Positions 19,214-30,393 of a DNA stretch of 64,000 nt are shown in pieces. Position 1 is the stretch's first letter. Each line of letters opens with the position of its first letter. A program made the position numbers and the translations under genes. The notes below the pieces were generated by a model. The model saw only the letters and a program-made list of their open reading frames with translations, did no database searches and was not told the DNA's origin. Source of the DNA: Phytophthora quininea (taxonomy: Eukaryota > Oomycota > Peronosporomycetes > Peronosporales > Peronosporaceae); contig JAAVTG010000917.1 in assembly GCA_011947345.1 (NCBI GenBank), positions 111,456 to 175,455 of the forward strand. Reading direction: 5' to 3'.

Positions 19214-20394
19214 ATTGTCACGGTTTAGCTGCGTGCGCTGGAGTTGAAGTCTTCGCCACGAGGAGAATTCGAGAATGCGAAAACTTGGATCGCTCACGAT
19301 GCGTCCCGTATGCTTCACATCGGAAGATTTTCGGGTCGCTTGCTGTTCCATCAACAGCAGTCGCTGCTGCGCCGAATCGTTCGCTAGCGTAATGGCGAAG
19401 TCGTTCGCAAGGAGCGGGCTCGAAGGCCATGCCCGAACAGGAAATGGTGTCCGTCCGGCAGCAACTTCAACGAGACAGTCAATCACCATCGCATTTGCAC
19501 GGCGAGCAACAGATATTATATTTGCAGGTGGAGCACATCAAGCACAAACAATTGCAAGTGCGTGGTGAGAACAACAAGATAACAAAGTCATCGGACAATG
19601 TTTGGTCGTTTGCCACCGAATAATGATGACAACAAGACCAGGCAACCCATTTCCGGAACTCCAAATGTGGAGTCTGCACTACCACCTGACTCCAGACCAC
19701 GCGAGTCTGACAGCCGAGCACTGGAAACCAATCGAAGGAGGCAGCGTCTTCTTCAAAACTACAGATGTCGGAATGCTAAAGATGATAGCATTACTCCAGC
19801 GAAGCCTCACGAGATTATTAGAGTTGACACAACCAGATCAAGTAGTTCTACGAATCGACACGACGGACAAAAACTACTACAAACTGATGCTCAAGCGAGA
19901 TTTTGAGCTGCTTTCACTTCAGCATGATATTAACAGCTTTTTCGCAGTCCAATGGGCAGACAAGACTCCAAAGGAGTAAATTTTCTAGCAACACTGGACA
20001 CCACGACTACTTCTGAATTCTATGGCGATAATGGATCTCTTGACACAAGAAGGCTTACCAGGAATGTTATCGTGACAGCTGCACCAACCATGCTGGAATC
20101 TTCATCACAGAGAGTCGCGTCTTAGTTAGTACCAGGCTTCTAAAGGAAAAAGACATCAAAACCAAATAGAAGGCCAATAACACCGCATTTGCACGGCGAG
20201 CGACTCTTGTTTCCAACAGGAGTCGTCATACCTGTGTTCGAGCACAAGTAGTCAGTGACAGATTAGACGGCGTTCCTTTCGTTGTTGTCAACCAGTGACA
20301 CGGTACCGATGAAGCACAAGAAAATATTGTTTGATAAAAAGATGTTTCGCGTAGTCATACAGAGTAAAAGTTTGGAGAACTGCTTACGGCCAGC
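19214..20394. other. 1.2 kb stretch without a recognised gene
   Basis: Separates the small secreted protein from ATPase copy 1. It contains one moderately long plus-strand frame (annotated separately) and two copies of a direct repeat sharing CGCATTTGCACGGCGAGC at 19490-19507 and 20184-20201. The sequence is less GC-rich than the neighbouring genes. Confidence 0.4.
19602..19979 (+). CDS. Hypothetical short frame of unknown origin
   Basis: A 125-residue frame with plausible composition (LTPDHASLTAEHWKPIEGG, VLRIDTTDKNYYKLMLKRDF). No domain or signal peptide is recognised. The first ATG is uncertain; the internal MMTTRPGNPFP or MWSLHYHLT are alternatives. It lies between the two copies of the 18 bp direct repeat, so it may be part of a degenerate mobile element. 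Low support. Confidence 0.3.
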   Translation: MVVCHRIMMTTRPGNPFPELQMWSLHYHLTPDHASLTAEHWKPIEGGSVFFKTTDVGMLKMIALLQRSLTRLLELTQPDQVVLRIDTTDKNYYKLMLKRDFELLSLQHDINSFFAVQWADKTPKE

Positions 20395-23300
20395 TTACTT
20401 CCGCATAGGGATCAAGTCCGTGTGGTACTTGTTGCGGAAGTACGTGCGGACGGGGCCGAGGACCACAAAGTACTCCCACAACATGCTGCCGAAGGTGTTG
20501 CCCAGGATGATGCCGAGGTACTTGAGACGGAAGCTCATGGGCATGGGGATATCCGGCAGACCGACGACGTTAGTGCTGCTCGAGATGCGGAACTGGTCGG
20601 TCATAGCACTGGGCTCACCCAGCAGCAAGTACAGATCAAGCACCACCAGACACGCGAAGAACACCATCAGCAGGTAGTTGCGCCAGATCGGCTGACGGTA
20701 GATGGAGCCGAAGCTGAAGGTCCAGCACGCCGTGTGCTGCTGGGTGATGACCGTGAAGAACAGTGTCGTCGCCATGTGGTTGTCCGACATGAGCCACCAC
20801 TTCGCTGCATCGACGTTGTCAGGCGAGAATGGGCAGTACCAGACTTGACTCGATAGCATGTGTACGCCGCAAGACAGGAAGATGATGTTAAGAGCCTCCT
20901 GTCCAAGGATGGAGGCCAGCGTCGTTGGTCCGATGAGACTGGAGGTCGGACGGGTGTCCTTCAGCTCCTTCAGGGGCTTGGACAGAGTGATCACGTACGA
21001 GCAGCCCACCAGCGTAAAGCCTTCAGCCAGGATCCAGCACCACTGCGACAGATTGACGGCGTGGTAGTACTGGAACATGCGCAGTGAAGAACCAATGAGG
21101 CCGTAAATGACGAGGAATTTCACAGAGGCGAAAGACGTCGCGACACTGCAGCGACCTTCACGGCACAGATCGACGACCGACTGAATGGACTTGGCCTTGC
21201 TCGTAAACGGAGACACCACTGAAGCTTCAGCATCGCTCAACGCAACACCGGCGTGAGCGAAACGGAGAGCACCGCAGTCATTGCCACCATCACCGCACAT
21301 TCCTGTGACCGCACCAGTCTCCATGTGCAGTTTGACGCACTCGACCTTGCCATCAGGAGTCATTCGGCTGTAAATGCGAATGTGAAGCAGCAGGCCGTTG
21401 ATCTCGCCCATTGCGACAAGGTAGTCGAAGGCCACGCCAGTCACAGCCAGCTCCACATCCTCGTTACCCTCGATCATATTTTTAATCTGGGGCAAGTCGT
21501 ACTCTTCTTCCGAGTCGACATCGCGCCACACTAGCTTCTTCGCTTCCTTCGTTGAAACCATCTCGCCCAAAATCACACGAGAGCTGCCGGTGATCATTCC
21601 ACTAGCACGCGCAATGTAGCAGCCACACATGGCGTTGTCTCCGGTGATCATGACCGTACGGATGTCTCCTGCTTTGAGTTTCGCGATGGCATCGGCCGTG
21701 TCGTCCTTCAGTTCATTTCGGAAGAGGATCAGACCCAGCAGCGACAGATCATCATCGACAGCCTCGCGGTTGGCAGCGAACTTCTCGACCTGCTCGCGGG
21801 TCCAGTCGTTGGGTAACTCGCGGTACGACATGCCCAGCACATAGCAGCCGTCCTTCGCGAGACGATCAGCCACCGTCTTGTAGTCCGCGGGGACGCTGCC
21901 GGGGATGCTCAACTGCTGCATGCGCTCGTACGAACCCTTGCAGAAGACGTAGTACTTGCCGTTCTTGCGGTTGCACACCACCACGCTCATCGACATGCGG
22001 TGGTGGTCGAAGTCGTAGCGCTTGACAAATTCCAGCTCGAGACCAGGGTCCACCTTCGACTTGACGTACGGCACTTCGCCCTCCTTCTCGACCAGCTCCC
22101 AGCCCGTGGCCGTGAACATGCGCACTTCAACTTCATTTCCGACCAGGCGGTCTTCGAGTGAGCCGACAGCGTGGCAAGTAGCCAACGCGAACTGCATTTC
22201 CTCGGACGGAGGAGCTCCCTGGATGTCCTTGGCGATGGGGTCGAACAAGTTGTTTTTCACAGGTTGAACCCCGAGGAAGTCGAGGCCCTGCTTGGTGAGG
22301 GTGCCGGTCTTGTCGAAGCAGAAAATGCGGACCTTACCACACAGAGTGATCCGCTGCACGTTGAGAGAGAAGATACCCTGCTTTTCGAGACGCTGAGAAG
22401 CGTTCACTTGGCCCACCGTGATCACCACTGGCAGAAGCGGACTGATCACCGACGAAAGAACGAAAATGGCGTAACAGAATGCAGCGAACCGGTTGCTCAG
22501 CTTGCCATTGCCGAGGAGGAAGTTCACGACAAGGATACAAGCGACAACAGCGTAGATCAACAAACCCCGATTAAAACCTTGAGGTGCTCGTTGTACTTGA
22601 AGCGCATCGGGACCGGGAACAAAATGGACTGGATGAGAAGACCCTTAGTCGTGTGCGCACCCGTGGTCTGTACAACCGCAAGGATCTCCTCATTACGGCC
22701 CGAAGACAGCACGCGGGTACCAGAGAACAGCGTGTGCTTCTTGCTGCCCTTCTCGGGGTCGTACACTTCGTTGCTGCGCTCAGGGATCGGGAACTTCTGC
22801 ACCGGCATCGACTCGCCCGTCAGCATCGATTCGTCGCACACCGTCGTGCCCTTGATGATGGCCATATCGCATGGCACCACCCAGTTCTCGGACACCTTCA
22901 CGAGGTCGCCTGGGGCAACGTCGGGAGAAGACACCACGCGCCATTCACCGTTGCGGAACACCGTCACATCCGTGCGGTAGCGAGTCATTCGGACGATAGA
23001 CGACTGGATCTGGCGCTGCGTGTAGATGTTGACGACGGCAGCACCAACGACCACGACCGTCATAACGATGCCCATGTTCCAGTACGTGAAGTAGTACCAG
23101 ACGTAGTAGCACATGATCTGGTAGACGTAGAACAGCGTGAAGAACTCGTGGGCCATCGAAACCGGCAGCGACGGCATCTCGACATCCACCGAGTTAAGAC
23201 CAACAGTGTTGATGCGGTCCTTGGCCTCCGAATCGGACAAACCACCAGACTCACGCTGCATGTCTTCGTACGTACGACCAAGCGCAACAGCACCTGGCAC

Positions 23301-24601
23301 AAAACGACCCTCGGATTCCTCGTACACGTAGCGCACATGCTGGAATTCGACAATGCGAAGACCATCAACCTTCACCACCGGGATCGTCGTCCGGTAGCCG
23401 TTCAGCTTTCCTTTCGGAGCAAAGCAACTCTCGATCTTGGCCACAAAGTCCGAGACACCCGAGCGATCGGCCAGCAGCACTTCCGTGTCGTCGCGCTTCA
23501 GCATGTAGACGTAGTCGCACTTTTCGAGCGGAACTCGCAGACGGAAGAAGTTGAACATTCGATCCTGCGTGGTCACAATGACGACAAACCAGACGGACGT
23601 GATGGCCCACACCACGATGAACACCACGGCATTGTCCTCGGATGCGTCAAAGAGCGGCGGGTCGAAGTTGCCGTAGTAGTCGGCAATTACGATAATCAGA
23701 AGCACGTTGAGCGCCACGGTCGCGACCACCACACAGGCGAACACAAAAGATCCGATGAACGACGTGGAGAAGCCCGTCTGGAGAATGTCCTCTCGGGCCT
23801 CATTCTGCAGACGAGTGTCTGATGCACGGACGCTCGTATGGCGGCCGACAGCACTGCCCGCTACAGCCTGAAGGGGAGTGTTCGGAGTAGCCAGCAATCG
23901 CTTGTCCATCTCATTGATCGACTTGTTCTTCATCTGCAGGTAGTGCTTATAACCGGTCCAAGCCCCCAGAATGAGGAAGAACGCCAGATACAGCAGATAG
24001 ATGATCACCAACGGGGTCTCAGTGAATTGGGTGAAGCGAGGCTCAGCAGAAGTTGACGTGGACGTGCATGTGTCCTTCAGGTCGGTGTCGACCGAGCCGT
24101 CACGCAGCATGAGGCTGTAGCAGTTGGCACCGATCGGGAACGTGGCGTTGTTGTTGCGAACGTTGGCTGGGTACGTCCAAAAGGAAGTGCTGTCCTGCGA
24201 GTCCGCAACGAGCGACGAGTTGGTGTCGCCGCACTGCAGCTCCTCCGTCAGCTCACCGGTCTGCGTGTTGGCCACGGCGTGCACCCGACACACCGTGCTG
24301 GGCTCGTCGTAGTAGAACTTGGGTGTCTTCGGGTGGTACATGACGTACGGGAAGTTGACCTGGCGCCGCTTGTTCCAGCCGTCCACGTAGAAGGACTCGT
24401 AGTCGCCCCCGTCGGTCGGTTGTACTTGGTGTAGAGCACCTTGGTAGTCTCCGAGTACTCGCAGCAGAAGTACTCGGGGCGGTGTCGGATGGGGCAGGCG
24501 GCGAAGTCCATTTGGTCGGCACTGGCGGCTCGCACCTGCTCGGGGGCGAGCGTGGCGAGTGCCGTTGCGGTCGGCAGCAGCACCGAACTCCAGCGGGGCA
24601 T
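20395..24601 (-). CDS. P5B-type (ATP13A-like) transport ATPase, copy 1 (two frame breaks)
   Basis: ATG 24601 to stop 20395, no intron visible. Two breaks, at C5 24406-24410 and C4 22565-22568 (plus strand), split it into three open pieces; with one base at each, the length is 4,209 nt or 1,402 residues. P-type signatures: MLTGESMPVQKF (actuator), FCFDKTGTLTKQGLDFLG (phosphorylated Asp), MITGDNAMCG, and GMCGDGGNDCGALRFAHAG with SDAEASVVSPFTSKA, the last diagnostic of the P5 class. The M4 sequence is SPLLPVVITVGQ where P5B enzymes usually have PPALP. P5B pumps act in endolysosomal membranes; animal members export polyamines. Identical to copy 2 apart from a few substitutions, except the last ten codons. 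A hAT element sits 134 bp upstream of the ATG. Confidence 0.9.
20421..24601 (-). repeat. Inverted repeat, left arm (4,181 bp)
   Basis: Identical in length to 30394-34574 in inverse orientation, with fewer than about ten substitutions noticed and no indel. The identity starts exactly at the ATPase start codon and ends within the tenth codon from the stop; upstream leaders and downstream flanks are unrelated. Arms are separated by 5.8 kb. Confidence 0.9.
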
Positions 24602-24726
24602 TGTTGCTTCGGGAGACTTGGAGTTTGGTGTGAGCCCGGCGACGTGAATTGGCGAATGAATTCCTTGCAAGCGGCGACGGTAGTGTGTTCACGCTCGGAG
24701 ATCGGTGCTTCTCCTAGCTGCGGTGC

Positions 24727-24734
24727 ACTATCCG
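24727..24734 (+). repeat. hAT target-site duplication, left copy
   Basis: ACTATCCG directly abuts the left terminal CAGGCATGCTC and is repeated without mismatch at 27728-27735. Confidence 0.9.
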
Positions 24735-24921
24735 CAGGCATGCTCAAACGGGGCATTTTGAAAGTCGATGGGATTTGATGTAAAATGGGCAGACTTGGGA
24801 AACTTCAAAGGGGCATTGCACAGGAAATGTATAGAATTGCCAGAAAACCCTAAAAGGACACAGGCTTACGCATGGAAATGTAAGAGAGGTTAGCCTACGC
24901 ACGCTCTGGTGGATCAGAAAC

Positions 24922-27285
24922 TTAATGTTGTGCTATAGCTTTCTTGCTTGACTCCAATCTGTCCGCCAGCTCCATGACTTCGAAGTATTGACGCGCTTGC
25001 AGTTCTCCTTCAACAGCGTATGTGCTCAGTCGTCCTCGCTGTGGACCAGCTACTCGGTTTAGCGTACTGAAATCCCCTTCCACAGTATGAGTTCCTGGAG
25101 CAATACTTGCGAGGCCAACAGCAAATTCGGTGAGCGCTCCAAATTCACCACAAGGGTCGACTTTAGCCCACGCGTCTTCAAGCGACAGATCACCTTGATC
25201 CTTCACCTTTCTGCAAACATCACTCTTTAGCTTGTATTCGTGGATCAGGTTCTTGCGCTGGCTCCAGATCTCCTCGGTCGCCGATTCACCTAGGTGCTCT
25301 CGCAATTTTGCTGAATGAGCGATCAGCAGACGACGGAACGCTCCATCCGTACACTTCACAATGTCAATCGGTCTCGTTGGAGGCGCATCGCGGGTCTCTG
25401 CTGCAATATCGAGCTTGATATCGGCAATTCCGTCGATCATCACGGTCAGAGCTGTAGTAACAGCTTCCACCAAGCCTTGCTGACTCGTTGATTGCTGGGA
25501 TTCAGTCGGTTCATCTACTTCATTGAGTTGTGGCATGTCTTCGTCCTCGTGGGAACTCGGGGTATCTTCGTCTACCATGTCCGCCAGATGCGCTAAAACT
25601 TCCAAAGCCTCTTCGCCGTCTTGATGCTTGTGGATGTTTGGTTGGTCCAGAGCCATGCCAGCGATACCCACTTCAGCTCCTTGACGACATGTATGAGCAT
25701 TATGTTGTCCCGCAATCTTGTCGAATAGGTCTTTAGAGTGAAGGCAGCACCACTGCAAGTGATCAGAGACCTTTGCTGAATCGACAGTCGGCGCACCTTC
25801 GTCATTCGAATCGCTTTCAAATTTCAACGCCAGCGATAAGTGGAGTTCGTCCAGAGCAGCGTATTGTTCGCGCATAGTAACCGTCTTATACTGCAGCTTG
25901 CGAAAGCAGGCGCGGATCTTCTCGCTCAACTTGCAGACCACAAATAAGCATAACCACCATGCGTCACTCGATTTCGTGTAAGCCTTTTCGTCTTGGACAA
26001 TCCCAAGACGAACGTAGTTCTTCAGCAGAAAGTGGCATGCATCGTGGATCGACTCCCAACGTGTCGGCGAGTATGTAGGACACAGACCCACCGTTAATCT
26101 CACGCTCTCATGTTTTCGAGTAAATGAGATTTCAGAACCGAGCCTGGAGCGGAAATTGACGTTGCGGTCAAGGACCCGAAGGAACTCGTTAACAACCAGG
26201 TTGAGCTGGTGACTTCCACACCAGTTGATGACTACGGATGTGTTACCAACAAGCTGAGCTGCATTTCGAAGTCTGGTTGAAAATCCCCGGTGGCGGCCTA
26301 ACATGTTGGCCGCACCATCGCTCGATACACCAAGTAGATTTGGCATCAAATTTTTGCCTCCGATATCTTCTAGCAGCCCAAGTACTAGTTGAGCAAAATT
26401 GGCGCCAGTATGACCGAGTTGCCCCAGCGGAACGGCGAGCAGATGGACGTTGTGGACGCCCCCAAAGTCCAAATGAAACTCTAACATCCAGGTAGCCTTC
26501 ACGTCGGTGAGTTGCTGCATCGACCAGGATCGAGAAACCCCAGGTGTTGTTGAGAAGGAACCGAATCGCTGTCAAATTCAGAGCCACCACGAAGCGGACT
26601 TGTCGGCCGATGACATTGCGGTCTGGAGATCCGAGTTTCATGTTGCCCAAAACCGTGCCAAACTCGAAAAACATCTTTTCGGTAGCGCGAAAACTCACAC
26701 CTGCCCTGATACAGCGCAGCACAGTTTCGAATTGTTCGCGGTTGCTAATGAACAGAACACAAACGTCCCTCGTTGTCTCCACAAAGTCTCTCGCCATCGT
26801 CACCTCTCCGATGGTTGCATCCACTTGAACCAAACCAACTCCTCCATCATCGCTGTTGCAGAAGAAACGGCGAATGATGCTGACAATCCCGGAGGAACCT
26901 CAAAGTCGAAGGCAGGTAAAGCTGGTAGAAAATGTTCTATCATCTTTGGGAGAAAGAACTGCACACGTGCGCTTACGTCTTGAAGGGCTTGGAAGGCTTC
27001 CCATTTACGAGGATGTTGACTCTCCATATGCGCTGTGATGTGGTCTCGCCGAAACGATGTAAAGATCTGAGCTTTCGATTTCTTTTTCCGCTGCTTCTTG
27101 TTCAGAAGTGACCCAAAAGCCGAAGACTTCGATTTGTCCTCATCTTCACGCCCAAATGCAGTACAAAACTGGCAGATGGCCTCAATAACTTCAAAATCTT
27201 TGTAGCTGAAGGGGCGTATCCCCAGTTCGTTGACATACTTCGGCAACCAGTGTTGCCGTGGCGCTTTCTTTTCTCGATCGTGCAT
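24922..27285 (-). CDS. hAT-type transposase (two frame breaks)
   Basis: Three overlapping open pieces: 27285-26800, 26833-26243 and 26520-24922. The first starts MHDREKKAPRQHWLPKYVNE and carries a BED-like zinc finger (CQFCTAFGRE ... FRRDHITAHMESQHPRKW) that would bind DNA. The second and third form the RNase-H-like core, with VSSDGAANMLGRHRGF, WCGSHQLNLVVNEF (the CxxH motif of hAT enzymes) and PTYSPTRWESIHDACHF. The C-terminus ends with the dimerisation-like VEGDFSTLNRVAGPQRGRLS. Changes of frame occur near 26,815-26,830 and 26,470-26,520. Together with an otherwise coherent protein this could be one recently disabled copy or a sequence with base-calling errors. It fills most of the 2,993 bp element. 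Confidence 0.85.
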
Positions 27286-27496
27286 CGCAACACCTCGTTG
27301 ACGCTACGCCGAGTGGAAGAAACACGGTTCTGCTTGGACTTGTAGGGACGTTTCCCTTTGGGGGTGAGTGGCGCGCCATCCGAGGCAGCGTAACGACTCC
27401 TTCTCGATTCTGGATGCACGGTAAAACGGATAATGAACGTTGACAATGGACAACAGGACGAATGTGGCATGCTACAGACAACAATGATTCATGTTA

Positions 27497-27597
27497 GTAG
27501 TTCATACTAATGGCGTTAGCTACGTTGGAAGTAGCTCATACTAATGGCGTTAGCTACGTTGGAAGTGGCTCATACTAATGGCGTTAGCTATCTGGAA
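27497..27597 (+). repeat. Three tandem 33-34 bp repeats inside the hAT element
   Basis: Units start at 27497, 27531 and 27565 and share CATACTAATGGCGTTAGCTA. They lie between the transposase 5' end and the right terminus, where hAT elements carry subterminal transposase-binding repeats. Confidence 0.85.
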
Positions 27598-27727
27598 GTA
27601 ACAGCAATTGTAGCCTGGAGAGCTCCTTCAACAGCCTTGAATCCGAGCGGCAAAATGGGCACTCCTGGAGAGTTTCAAAAGGGTTTTTGGCTTTTTATGT
27701 GCAAAATGCCCCGATAGAGCATGCCTG

Positions 27728-27735
27728 ACTATCCG
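27728..27735 (+). repeat. hAT target-site duplication, right copy
   Basis: ACTATCCG follows the right terminal GAGCATGCCTG and matches 24727-24734 exactly. Confidence 0.9.
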
Positions 27736-30393
27736 CAGCCTTAAACAAGTTCGACCAGCTGCTGGAGCACCGCCGTCTCTGCAGCACCGTGTTTCCTCAA
27801 ACAAACTGCGACAACGGGAGCTAGCCGGGTCACGCCAGGGTTTCGCCGCTTGTGTCGCGTGCATAAGCTTTTGTTTCGTCTCGGGATCTTCACTGTTTCC
27901 ATAGAGAAGGCAAGTCTGGCAAGGTTGTCATGAACAAAAAGTTGTGGATTTCCGCTGCAAGACAGAACCGTGCAGACTTCATTTGCAGTCCTCGACATCC
28001 CCAGGCGGAGCAGACGAAGCAAACACTCCGCTGGAGTCGCCGTTGGCCTTGGAGATCGTTTCGCACAGCCAAACTTACACACGAGCGCAGCTAACGCTCT
28101 CCAAAGCTCTGCAGGTAATTTTTCGCCGCATCAGCTTTTGACATGCTGTAGACAGACAGGGGCGTGTCTTCCTTACCTCTGCAACAGCAAGTCAAACATT
28201 CGCGCCGACAAAGCGCTGCAGCCGGTGGGGTGTAGCCGTGGCAGCGGAGATCTCCACAACTGCTGATTGCAGCCGCAGGCATCTGGCTGTTTGGGAGCAG
28301 TATCATCGGAGGCAGGTGGTGTGCCAGCTTCGTGGGCGGCTTGCACAACTATTATTTGGGTGAGAGGTGCGGCCTAATTCCTCCCTGCTGTTGCGCTGGA
28401 GTTGAACTGCTGGGCATGAAGCAGATACGGCGTCGAGGATATGACCCGGTGCAGCATTGGCGTCGGACTGGTGCTCCAACGAACGGTACTGTGTTGGAAG
28501 TATTATACACAGTGTGCTGTATGTACACCAGCAGGAACAGCATCTTTTGCTGTCTGCTCTCTCTACGGGCATCTCCACTGAGAGAGACAATATTTCGTCC
28601 TGCGAGGCGAAAGTAAAAGGGATGGGAATGGCGGTGCAGGCGAAGGCAGTGCTGTTCACTCCGGGCGGTGCGGCCTCACACGGTGCCGTGCCTTCCAATA
28701 TTAGACCAGACTTCGCAGGCCTCATTCTCCTTTTGTCTTCCCGAGTGCTCAACCCCAGGAAAACACTGTCGATCAGCTTTGGAGTCCACACCGCCAACTC
28801 CTGAAGCGCGCCAACATGGCCGTCAAGCCTCGTGTTGTCGGTTGAAGCCGCCTGAAATGCAAGCGGCGACGAGGGAAAGGTAGGTGAGCCCATGGTAGAC
28901 TTCTATGCTTGTCAAGAAACGACGATATCCCAGCGTTCACTTTTTCCGGCTCTTTGCATCGACGAGTCGGTCCAACTTTCGCGATCCAAGACAGCGAGCA
29001 TCCGTGGCGAAGACGCTTGTCGGACGCTTTCGTCTGCGTTGGCAACGGGCCAGCAAGCCACTCGTAAGTAAAGCTGCATCGGTACACGACGCCGACGATA
29101 AGGTCGTTTCGGAGCCTCCTCGGGTCGATGCTCGAGTCGCGTTGCTGGTCAAGCGAGTCGCTGCTGGCTGAATGCAAGCGCGAGCGGGCTGAGCAATCGA
29201 ACCCACGACGGCCGCGGAACAACGGACCGCCCAGACCTTGCACTGCGTCTCCTGCGTTTTGTATGGAGCCGGCAGTCTCGTCCACGGTCCTCGTCGACAG
29301 CCCCAACGGCGTGTTGGCACTTAAGATCCTGAACACGCAGACATCTACGTCTCGCGGCGCCGTTGTTCTGTCTCCAAGGACCCGACGAGCAGCTCTCCAA
29401 CGGCGGGAAGCCTCGACGAGGGTGTCTTGCTGCCGATACCGGAGCCCGTCGAGCGCTGCCGCCGCCGAGACCTTGATGCACGCCCCGCAGGTCTGTGCAG
29501 CCCCATCCCACGATGCCCATGAATGGATGGGACAGCAGCCGCGCCAAAGCGCAAAGAGTGAAATAGATGTGGCGGCCGCATGGAGATCCGCAGGAAGCGT
29601 GCGATTCCTCGCGGGTTAATGGCCGCCACCGCCGTGAATGGTGACTGCAGCTGGGCATGGACCGTGTCACTCTCGCGCAACAGCAAGCGCCGTGGCTTGG
29701 ATGCGGACGGGCGAGCGTATCGCCGCTCGTGTTTGCTGAGTTTCGTCGAGGACAGGAACTGCAGCAGCAGCATTGGGGTGTGCGGCAGGGCAGGGAGGGG
29801 GCTGCATCGGAGACGACCCCCAATACGTATATTGTCAACGTCAGCGATATTGTCCTAAGGCGATTGACACACGGGCGAGAGCAAACAGGGGGTCTCCTCC
29901 ATAACTTTCTTGGCAGTCAAGTGACCAGTACCTCAATCGCGTCCTACTACTTTGGGCTGCGACATGAATTCCCTCCAAACAAGCATACGTTCGTGCACCA
30001 AGATTCCGTCACTTGGTCAAAGTATGCTCGCTGGGCGTCTTATTGGTGACCACGATTCTCTCGTGGAATATGTAGTCATCTCGCCCGAGACTGCAGTTTT
30101 GACTTGCTAGCGCGACGCATTGGTCAGCATTGCTACCATCTCGCTGCGATTCCCATGCAACAAGGTCTCTCTGCACCAACTAAAGCTTGCAGCGAGTTTC
30201 TGTCGTTGTGGGTTCGCCGTGAAGCGTGACCAGGCTACCCGAACCTTGAGGACGTCAAGGCCGTACCCGACACCACGCACCACCACCACGTTACCGAGCG
30301 CATCCCAACCATCGCCGCACTCGGCAATTCGTCGGTGACCTCGCATCCAGTCGCCAAGCAACCTCGACCCAGCCAACTGAGCCATTGTAAACG
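27736..30393. other. 2.7 kb spacer between the hAT element and ATPase copy 2, no assignable gene
   Basis: Several frames of 60-230 codons overlap on both strands (for example minus 28303-28893 and minus 29149-29838), but none shows a recognisable domain, convincing splice structure or consistent coding bias. With the hAT removed, this and 24602-24726 form the original head-to-head interval of about 2.8 kb between the two ATPase genes. The last few hundred bases should hold the copy 2 promoter. Confidence 0.35.

Larger units (their letters stand above)
24735..27727 (-). mobile_element. Complete hAT-superfamily DNA transposon (2,993 bp)
   Basis: Both ends are visible. The left terminus (24735-24760) and the reverse complement of the right terminus (27702-27727) share CAGGCATGCTC, three variable bases, then CGGGGCATTTTG, a 26 bp terminal inverted repeat with the CAG start typical of hAT elements. 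Immediately outside both ends is the 8 bp direct repeat ACTATCCG (24727-24734 and 27728-27735), the target-site duplication length expected for hAT. Inside, on the minus strand, is a transposase with a BED-like finger. Three 33-34 bp tandem repeats lie near the transposase 5' end. The perfect target duplication points to a fairly recent insertion. Confidence 0.92.

Noticed and set aside
22557..22568. Programmed ribosomal frameshift in the ATPase genes
   Set aside because: No slippery heptamer or downstream structure is evident, and the same kind of break occurs in many unrelated genes here.
22584..23822. 412-codon antisense frame over ATPase copy 1 (mirrored at 31173-32411)
   Set aside because: It mirrors a P-type ATPase coding strand with all catalytic motifs; its His/Arg-rich composition is typical of an antisense shadow.
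24735..27727. Reading the transposase pieces as separate host genes
   Set aside because: Overlapping frames, one continuous transposase order and clear termini with target duplication show a single element.
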